Positions 55,912 to 64,000 of a stretch of DNA of 64,000 nt are shown here, in pieces. The notes under the pieces are model-generated. The model ran no database searches. It was not told the DNA's origin and saw nothing but the letters and a program-made list of their open reading frames with translations. How positions within the stretch are numbered: the first letter of the stretch is position 1; each line of letters opens with the position of its first letter. This DNA is from Verticillium longisporum. Taxonomy: Eukaryota > Ascomycota > Sordariomycetes > Glomerellales > Plectosphaerellaceae. The translations under genes were made by a program, and so were the position numbers. The DNA is taken from assembly GCA_019188255.1 (NCBI GenBank), contig JAETXT010000013.1, forward strand, positions 620,001 to 684,000, in the 5' to 3' direction.

Positions 55912-57029
55912 TCAGGCAGGGTACCGAGCAGCCACGGCGTCATATTCCTTCTGCGTCAAAGGCGTGACGCTTCCGTGCTTCAGGCCGCGCGGGAAGCCCT
56001 CCCTCGACGCCGGCGCCCAGACGCCAGTGGCAACATTCGACGTCACAAAAGGGACGTACTCTGTATAGTTGTCGAGGAAGAGGTGATAGCGACCAGCAAT
56101 CAGGTTATCGGCGTAGGAGGCCGGGCCCTCCAACGGGCTCTCGGGCCGCACGTACCCCGGCACCCGCGTCCAAGTGCCGAAGAGGCCGTCCGTCGTCGTC
56201 TCTTGATACACCTGATTGACCGTTTCGTTCTTCAGGAAACGCGCGTACGCGCCTGGGGCGCCAAGATGTTGAAACTCCTGGTCGATCAGCGGCGTGTCAG
56301 GCAGGGCGTGGTAGTCCCGCGGCCTGCTGAAGCTGACAAAGTCGCGCGTCGTGGCGTAGCGGATGCGGTCGAGGTTGGCTGGGCCAGCGTGCTCCGCGTC
56401 CGCGGCTGCGTAGTGCCGCGAGGCCCAGAAGACAAAGTACTGCTGCGTTTCATCGTCCCAGACGGCGGACGGCGCCCAGGCCATGCCGCCGGTTGGATCC
56501 TCGATGCTGTCATGATCGTCAGTCGAGTAAGCGGGATATTTTCTCGGGAGCGCTCGTTCGCCAATCTTACATCCTCAGGGACGGCTCAGACCAGTCGACC
56601 AGGTTCTTCGATGACCAGATGACGAGGCCCAGGCTCCCCTTTGTGGTCGCTTGGTACCACGAGAAGCCCTCGGCATTGATGTCGAGATCTGTGTCACAAA
56701 TGATCAGCATCATGAGTTTGAGTCAGCGCAACGTCGTCCGACTGACCGGTGGCAATGGTGAAGTACTCGGTTCTTTCCGAGTTGGTGGTGAGAAAGATGT
56801 CCCTGACGCCCTTGGTCCCAACATTGGACGTGAGAACAGCTTTCCCGCCGTTGAGGAACCGGAACCGAGAGGCATCATTGCCCTCCGACAAGTGCCACTG
56901 CACCTGAGGATTCAGGTCGCTGAAAGTGGAGACGAGATATCCCACATACTGCGGCGGCGCAGAAGAGGGCCTGGCCAGGCCCGTGCCGAAGCACAGGCTC
57001 GCGGCAACGAGGTGAGACGTGATGCGCAT
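55912..57029 (-). CDS. Secreted glycoside hydrolase family 43-like protein
   Basis: Three exons: 56747-57029, 56571-56688 and 55912-56506. The introns are 58 and 64 bp and the product is 331 aa. A signal peptide is present ([19 protein letters not shown]). The five-bladed-propeller features of GH43-like proteins are visible: [61 protein letters not shown], and [18 protein letters not shown]. Members act on arabinan, arabinoxylan or related plant polysaccharides. The short length and weak conservation of catalytic positions mean that activity is uncertain; it may be a GH43-like protein of unknown specificity. Confidence 0.82.
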
Positions 57030-60000
57030 GGCGGCCGAGTCAAGAGAGGTTTGGTGAGCGTTTCAACAAGACCTACATGCTGCCCGCCCTTAAGCAGGCA
57101 AATGCTCGACTATATGACGGCGCGCGTGGCAGGGCCCGACCTGTGCCATGGACGATGAATGTCATGCCCGGGGCCGTTAACGTGATTGGTGCGGCAAGTG
57201 TTGTGAGTGCCGTTCGAACGACGCTTTCCCCGCGATCTGCAGATATCCCCGAGTGCACGAAATGCGGAGACGATGCGCCGGCTCACCATTGGAACGGGTA
57301 GCAATACCGTGATCTTCCTTGATTGAGCTAACACCACGACAAGCTTTATTCGTCATTGTGCCGACTTGGCATGGAGGAGACCTCAGGGCGGAAGACCACA
57401 CATTCGGTTTGCCGTGATTCTCCGGCATTATCGGTTGATGATCAGGAGCACCAAGCTTCGGGACGATCCTTCAACCTGCATTCGGCCGCGTTGTATCAGC
57501 GACGTCCATTCATCATGAACCTACCGCACCGGGAGGTAGACGTTGTCGTCGGTATGCTGGATGAAGTTGTTGGTGTCGCTACTAGGAGTGCAGTCAAAAT
57601 TGTCTATGTGCTGGGTCCGGACAGATAGTTGAGCTCTCAAGGGTATAGTATAACTTTCGAAGGTCAGGTTATAGCCTCTTTCGCACTCAGTATCAGAATA
57701 ATTCCCAAAATCGTAGGATGTTTCTCCAGGGCTGTGTATTTGCTATGCAAAAGCATTGGCAATCCAGCCTTTACGACTTGTTCGATCAACGTCGACCTAA
57801 ATTTGATTTGTGCCGCGGCGCTTTGTTAGCCGAACAAGACATTCTACATCAAGCCTCGTGTGTCTGCTTGACTCTCTACGGCAGCAAGCTGTCTTCGTAG
57901 GATTGATACATATTGCTGATAGATACAGGTCTTCAGCTCGCTTTTCTACGTGCTCTACACGTCTCCCTCGCATCTTTTTATGTAAATAGGACGTCCCCAG
58001 GCACGCTCCTTCGCCAAAACCCAAATCATCACTGGCAAGGAAGATGGAACTCGCACCGCTGCCGCTAAATCCATTCGTATCTTGGGCGTTGTCCCTTGCA
58101 TGACAGAACGGGAGTGCAGCAGATATCGCCTTGGTGATCAGTCGGCCCTGGTCGGCAACGCGGTCATCACAGCCAACCTCTGTGACCTCGCTAATATCAG
58201 GTCTTGTCCCAAAATGCCGTGCTGCATGCCTATGGGGGACCAAGGGGTAATTTTCCGTCATTCGCCGGTGGGGTGCCGGCGCCAGCTCCTCACATGGGAC
58301 GACCAAACTGTTGGGACGCCCACCGTTTGTGAGGGTCGCCAGTCTGCAAGATAGACGAGTCCTACTATCTCTCGTCGGAATGACGGCCAGAAACCGCAAT
58401 CATATGGACCCCCTGGCCTCCATGTCGGCTCTGCTCCAGGGTGGTATCGAGTTCTCCACGATGTTCTACATCATGTCCAAAGAGTGCCTCTTGATAGTGT
58501 TGTGTGCAAGTTGGTCTCTCAACTCACGGGCACGGCATTTAGGTAGGAACCTCCGTGTAAGTCGGGCACTCTATACCTGACGACTGATGCAGCAGTTGGT
58601 TTCCTCGGATGAGATTTACCCGGCGGCCGAAGACCCTGGCGTGACCGGCTGGCCAATATCGTCGCGCACCTGGCAGCATCATGTGGACTATGACAACAGT
58701 ACCACAGCCACGCTGGCACGGCGTGAGCGGCGGCTGGCGGGCCGAAGCCAAAGGTCTCCAAAGGGTCCAACTCTGGTTCGAAGGATCGGTGTGCTAAATT
58801 ATCCCGCCTTCTGATAATCCGGGGCAGGTGTACCGAGAATTCATAGACTCGGATGACGTAGGAAAAGACAAGCTTTTGCAAAGCGGTGGGCTCATGTCTC
58901 GACAGGTAAAACCAAGGGTCGCACACGCGTCAGAAGCTTCACCATCACGAGAGCCAAACCCTGAAGAACAAGTTCGCAGCTTTGGCTTGGCTAGATCGCG
59001 ATGGAGCGTCACTGACGAACCTGCCTGACAGCAAATGCTTCAGGTGATGAACAACTGGCGCAGGCTGATGGATGGATGCCCAATGGGCACAACCTTGGGG
59101 TCCAGGTTGAGGCGGCCGGCGCTGTCAATGTAGCAGCGGTTGCGCGATTGTACACTGCCCTCAGGAGCATGTACACCTCACTAAAGTGCAATTCTCTCCC
59201 ATCAATAGATTCTGCGCTGGCAGACCTGGGTGGCCGCGTGCCGGGCATCGGGTAGCGAAGATAAAACGAAGCACGCATGCACGAAGTCAGGAAAGAAGAG
59301 AAGGGCGGGCCATGCACAGGGACCAGTGACCAGCCGGTCACTCGACCGCCAGCGTGTACGACGGCATTCACGTCTGCCTACTCGCAGCAAGCAGATTGGC
59401 GGTGTTCGCTGCACCAGGTCCCGAGAACTCGTATCAGCAGCCCTCGAAAGGTAGATTCGTTCGATCGGGGATGACGAGGGATGATCAGTAGAGAATGGCC
59501 GCGTGGAAGTCAGGGAAGCAGAGCGAGGGAGGGCGGCGCAACAACAATAAGGCGTTTGTTTGGTAAGCCGGGCCAGACCAGGAAATGTCTCGATAGGAAG
59601 AAGCGGCGAGACCTGCCACGTACGGGGGGGCGGTGACGGCCTGGGGAGGGCGCCCAGAGAGCGGTCTTCAGGCATCTAGGGTTCTCGCTGCCGTATCGAT
59701 TCTGGTTTCGAGGCGCCGTGCTAATGGTCCGGGGAAGGCGACCGGCAGCAGCAGCGCGGCAGGGAGGCGCCAGGACGTGGGCGGCGAATGCAGGGCATGG
59801 CGGCGGTGACTGGGTTGCCGTGTTCTGTGAGATGGTACACTTGGTCATCGTGACTTGCTCTGTTTTGGCAGCCGACCGTTGGTGGGCGGCCGTGATAGGC
59901 GAGCTCGCAAAGAATACACGGCGGGTGATGGCCTGGCAGCCGGTGCGATGCGCCGAGGCAAAGCAGCTGCCGAACAGGGCGTGATGCCGATGCTGATGAT

Positions 60001-60039
60001 GATGTCGGTAGATGGCGAGTCAAGGTAGATAGATACCTT

Positions 60040-60053
60040 AGGTAGGTAGGTAC
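60040..60053. repeat. GGTA-type microsatellite
   Basis: AGGTAGGTAGGTA-like tract following a TAGATAGATA stretch. Confidence 0.65.
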
Positions 60054-61208
60054 TTCGGGGTGGCCTCGCAGTCTGGACCAGGGATGGCGAGACCGAAGTG
60101 CACTCAGCCTTGGGGCTGGGCGGTACCTTGATGCAACGTCGATCTGGATTTGGGGGGGCTCATGAGGATGGTAAGGGATTGCCAACACATCGGTTTGGGT
60201 CCTGGTGACCACGGAGTGTATGCAAGTTTGGGCGGTGAGAGGCGTGGAAGGCGAGAAGGCGAGAGTCGAGATGGTGTGGTGAGGGGTGTGGGGGGGTCGA
60301 AGGGGGGGGGCCTTTACCTAAGCCTGCCACCGTAACAGACGGAGAGTCCTGCATGTCCACCTGGCTATCTGCAGGTTTCTTGATCCCAGAGTACAGAGTC
60401 CGGGCTAGATATTCGAATTAAATTGAAATATTATTTTCTCTCCAACGCCAATCTCTTGATCCAACCTCTTGGGGGCCGCTCAATGGATCTGGCACGCTGT
60501 TTGTTTTCTTTTGCGCAGCTGGCGACCAATGCATGTACACCAACCACTCCCCTCTTCACCTTTGGTCGGCTCCGCGGGTGGCGTGGAATGGCCTGGCTCC
60601 GGCGCTGCCCGCGGTGCTCTCCCGCCCGTTAGCTTCCGCCAGTGCACCCAGGTCCCCTGTAATCTGCCCTGTGCTGAGAGAGGCCGGCCTCTAGGTACCA
60701 CAGCGCAGTGCATCATCTTCGCAATGTCCAAGAAAGACAATGCTCGTCCTGAGCACCATCTTGTCACATACTTTCCGCAGCAGAACATTCGATTTCATGA
60801 TTTTCTCTATTTTCCTGGAACAAGTCATCCCCGCGCGGCACAAGTACCGCCCCCCATCGCCATCCAATGGATGCCGTCCGACATCATGCACGATAGTCCA
60901 TGTGTCCTGGTCGACCTGATAGACTGCATGCAGCCCGAGCATCCATCATGTGAGTCAGCTGGACAGGCACGTCGGACCGTCGAAGGGGGGCGCGGAGAAC
61001 CCCTACAGGCTCGTTTTTTTAGCATCCGTCCACTGTCCTCCGCGGCTGTCTCTGTTGCAATAAGGTGCCTACACCTACCATGCAAGCCCTCGGTCCACCA
61101 GCCACGTCGACTTTTCTAGGGTCCCCAGGCCGGAGCTGCTGGATTCCGCCTGCACTGTCTGCACCGCCTCACCAAATCACCTTGGGAATCACCTTGGGTG
61201 CTGACGTT

Positions 61209-61256
61209 CCAGCCCCAGCTCGTTCCAGCCCCAGCTCGTTCCAGCCCCAGCTCATT
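61209..61256. repeat. 16-bp tandem repeat, three copies
   Basis: Three head-to-tail copies of CCAGCCCCAGCTCGTT, the last with one change (CATT). Directly upstream, ATCACCTTGGG is also repeated twice in tandem. Confidence 0.9.
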
Positions 61257-63637
61257 CTGCTCGCTGCCTATGCTTCTGCTGGCGGGCTGACCGAAAACAC
61301 CAAGTCCTGCGGCATGGGTTCGCACGTTCAAGAATAATGGATTATTTTATTCGAAATATTCATGAATACATCTCAATGTATATCCTGAATCTCACAGCAA
61401 GAAGCAAGATCGACATGGCTCCCACACCAGGCTGAACCTCCTCCCACCGAGCTGGGAAATAAGGCTGTCAAATGGCCCCCCCGTCTCACAGTGCCCCTGG
61501 CACCATCCCACCCTACACTGGCTTGGTCGGCCGCTCTGCGAAGCATCGTGGGCCTTGAATCTTCGATCCCATCGAGCGCCTGGGTCATCCGGCCAATTGA
61601 CATCATAGCAGATCCCTCGCCGCCAATCTCCTCCTCCCATGGCGATCAGATTCACCATTGATTGTTGTCCCGAAACAATGAAGAAGAATCTCGCGAAACT
61701 GAAACACAACATGTGGTCTTGACGGTTCAACCACACCTGCCAGAACCCTCCCATCTCGATCCCTCTACCCATCCGCCAGATCACTGATCGCGATAGGCAT
61801 CCCATCCTCCTGACAGCGCTCTCCTGACCCGCCTGCTCTGCGCAGTGACGTCGTCTTCTTCCTTTTCCCACAAGACGTCTTCTACCAACGAGGGCACTCA
61901 ATCCCGCCAAACGCATTCTTCTTCCGCCCGCTTTGACGGTGCATCTAGCCCCCCCGGCTTCCTCTCGAGGTTTCTAGAGGAGGGCCCAGGGAGGAAGACT
62001 TGCTTTGCTTATACGCGTGCGGCGAAGACCATTAGAGTTCGTGCCGAGCCCAGTTCCCGTCTCGTCCGTGTACCACCCCCGGCTTTCTGGCACCGGTCCG
62101 GACCATCCGCCAGGGCCCAGACAACGCACGGGGATCCGGGATCCCCCCGGGGCGTGACGGCGTTGCTTTTTTCTCCTGACCTGGCGTGTACCTGACCTAC
62201 GCGAGGTGCAGAACGCAGGCACCACCGCCATACTTGTTTGCTTGTGTAGTGAGTGTGTGTGTGATGAGAAATGAAGAAAGGAAGCACCATCGCATGCCCT
62301 CGCGACTCGGTGGACATGGGTCGACATCCCCGGAGGCGCGGTACGATTCTCGATCCTCGATGTGTTCCAGCTACTGGGTTGCCGGGGCGTGACGAGGCAG
62401 AGAAGACATGGCGCGACCCCAGGCTACATGCACACCCTGGTGGTGCCGTCGCGGCAAGGCCTGGGCCTGGGCCAGGGCCTTAGCCTGTTGGCTTCTCTGC
62501 TGGCGATGCGATATGGACGGAGCCGGCAGCGGCCTACGTGACGAGGTGTTTCACTGGACAGCTGCTTCGATAGTCTGGGCCTTGGGCGTGGTTTCTTTAT
62601 TCTGCATGTCGTCAGGGGAAATGGTTCTTATCCTGAGATGAGACCACGACGATCATGTTACACACCTCGGTCGGTCATCGTTTGTGTTGCGTGCTTCACC
62701 AAGGCTCACTCCAATGGAAGACGTGTCCGAGATGAGACTGGGGGTATGAGAAGGTTTCCTCGAATCTCCAGTTCGTCATGAGTGGCTTAGCTCGAGATTT
62801 CGAAGGGGAGCTATCAGTCTTGTTGTGGTATAATCTTGTGACACGGCAGAATTCAGGAAGACAAGGGTCGCTGGATGGAGATGCGTAAACTGTTGGCAAG
62901 AGCTGCGAGGATGACTGGCGGTCTGCCATGAAAGTCATGAAGTTATCTGAGCAAGAGCCCGTATCAGCAAGTGTAAAGAGGTGTTGCTGCAAGTTCGCGC
63001 AAGGCGCAAGACGCAAAGGGCAGTCCATAGCATCGGCTTGGTTGATAGATGGCAGAGCATGTCCAAGGCACTACATCGTCACCTGGAAAGGGACTGTGAG
63101 GGGCTAACAGGCGGCGGTGAGCTGTGCGCAGCGGGAGACGCTCAGGCTCTGAATCTTCTTCAGTCGTTACAGCAAGTCGGCATGACGAAAGATGCTCGAA
63201 GCATGCCCATTGCATCAATATGCCGGTACCTGTATCTACAAGAATGCTGAGGGGCCACGGTGATTGAAGTCAAGGCAGGCTCGGGCTCGGACGGCGCCTG
63301 CCTTACGGAGTGTAGCGGCCGCCACTCGGTCTGAGTCATCCTGAATCACCTTCCGTCAGCCTCGACTCCACTCCAACTTGCCATGCAACTTCACGTCGCC
63401 ACTTCACGACTATACGATACGACCATCGTCTACTTGATCGATCCTTTCGCACACCATCCGATCAAAATATAAAAATCTTGCTTCGCAGGTCATACACACT
63501 CTACACTCTACCAGATCACCGGCAGCCGGCCTTGCCTTGCCTCTTCTCGCGTTCCGTTTCTTGCTTTTCACTGTTCAGCTCATAGAATATTGAGCAATTT
63601 CCTTTCCATCGCTGGCAACAGATCATTTGCGCCCATC

Positions 63638-64000
63638 ATGATGTCACTCGAGAAACAAGGAGGAATCACTCACCTCCAGGCCGTCGCTGAACCGGCCTCC
63701 CAACGAATCGTCTCGAAACCCACGCCCGAGGCACAGAAGAAAGACCCGAGGGGCTACCAGGTCGAGCAGATACGCCGTCGTTTCTCGCCTCGTGAAACGA
63801 CACTGAGTGACGGCACCACGTCCCTCATCTTCCGCATGAAACCCTCAGACCCAGACTTTCCGTTCGACCTGGACTTCCTCCAGTGTGACCTCCACGTGCC
63901 GGAGGACTATCCCGAGACAGCCCCAGTTCTACACGTCAAGAACCGGAACATCCCGCGCGGTTTCGGCATCAACGTCGAGCGCGGATGGGAGCGGATCGTC
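63638..64000 (+). CDS. RWD-domain protein, 5' part only
   Basis: Open from the ATG at 63638 (a second ATG follows directly) to the window edge, 121 codons. After a polar N-terminus with YQVEQIRRRFSPRE, the sequence SLIFRMKPSDPDFPFDLDFL leads into CDLHVPEDYPETAPVLHVKN, the strand-turn-strand core with the conserved YPxxxP of RWD/UBC-like folds. RWD domains occur in E3 ubiquitin ligases, GCN2-type kinases and others, and the part that would decide lies outside. A TATA-like TATAAAAAT stands about 170 bp upstream. Confidence 0.75.
   Translation, partial: MMSLEKQGGITHLQAVAEPASQRIVSKPTPEAQKKDPRGYQVEQIRRRFSPRETTLSDGTTSLIFRMKPSDPDFPFDLDFLQCDLHVPEDYPETAPVLHVKNRNIPRGFGINVERGWERIV

Larger units (their letters stand above)
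57030..63637. other. 6.6-kb gene-poor region
   Basis: No complete gene recognised. Around 58044-58580 a plus frame with a TGA and a TAA (MELAPLPLNPFVSWALSLA, then later HMDPLASMSALLQGG) may be a trace of a decayed gene, but the evidence is weak. The rest has GGTA repeats (60040-60053), a 16-bp tandem repeat (61209) and GC-rich sequence. The right end is the promoter of the RWD gene, with a TATAAAAAT box near 63467. Confidence 0.5.

Noticed and set aside
58044..58580. Possible decayed gene with a TGA and a TAA
   Set aside because: Too little protein character and no splice signals or family; left as part of the gene-poor region.

Overview
This is nuclear DNA from a filamentous ascomycete (Pezizomycotina, probably Sordariomycetes). 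Genes carry short introns of about 50-90 bp with GTAWGT-like donors and CTAAC/CTGAC-like branch points. The proteins are typical of moulds, and long intergenic stretches contain GGTA-type microsatellites. Glomerellales or a relative would fit, but that placement is a guess. The window is gene-sparse: about 15 supported protein genes, two tRNAs and two decayed gene relics in 64 kb.

Left part (1-20 kb): a Pho85-type cyclin runs off the left edge (minus strand). After nearly 11 kb without a recognisable gene comes the master cell-cycle kinase CDK1 (minus), divergent from an AlkB-like 2-oxoglutarate/Fe(II) dioxygenase (plus). The large FAD/NADPH subunit of sulfite reductase (MET10, plus) follows, and it carries an internal tandem duplication.

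Middle (20-41 kb): tRNA-Asp(GTC), a hypothetical coiled-coil protein, and an intron-containing tRNA-Leu(AAG). The most unusual gene of the window is next: a single uninterrupted frame that joins a FAR1-type, transposase-derived DNA-binding domain to a self-processing DmpA/S58-family peptidase. About 250 residues of glutamine-rich and Asp/Ala-rich sequence lie just before the predicted autocleavage Gly-Ser bond. It is divergent from a mitochondrial hydroxyacid-oxoacid transhydrogenase. Two multi-exon relics with nonsense codons of the C-to-T kind follow. Then come exocyst SEC3 and a roughly 1,000-residue, potentially N-myristoylated coiled-coil protein built on 32-residue repeats.

Right part (41-64 kb) looks accessory: a secreted tannase/feruloyl esterase, an ACC-synthase-like aminotransferase, a small orphan membrane protein, an MFS transporter, an RTA1-like 7-TM protein and a secreted GH43-like protein. 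These fit plant-material degradation, metabolism and export, but nothing proves a cluster. A 6.6-kb gene-poor stretch leads to the start of an RWD-domain protein cut by the right edge.

Quality note: four otherwise well-conserved genes (cyclin, transhydrogenase, MFS, SEC3) each need one extra base to restore the frame. In three of them the break falls in a run of exactly four C (or G on the complement), where five would restore the frame. CDK1 also has alanine in place of a near-invariant kinase aspartate. These look more like sequence or assembly errors than biology, but that cannot be settled from the sequence alone.
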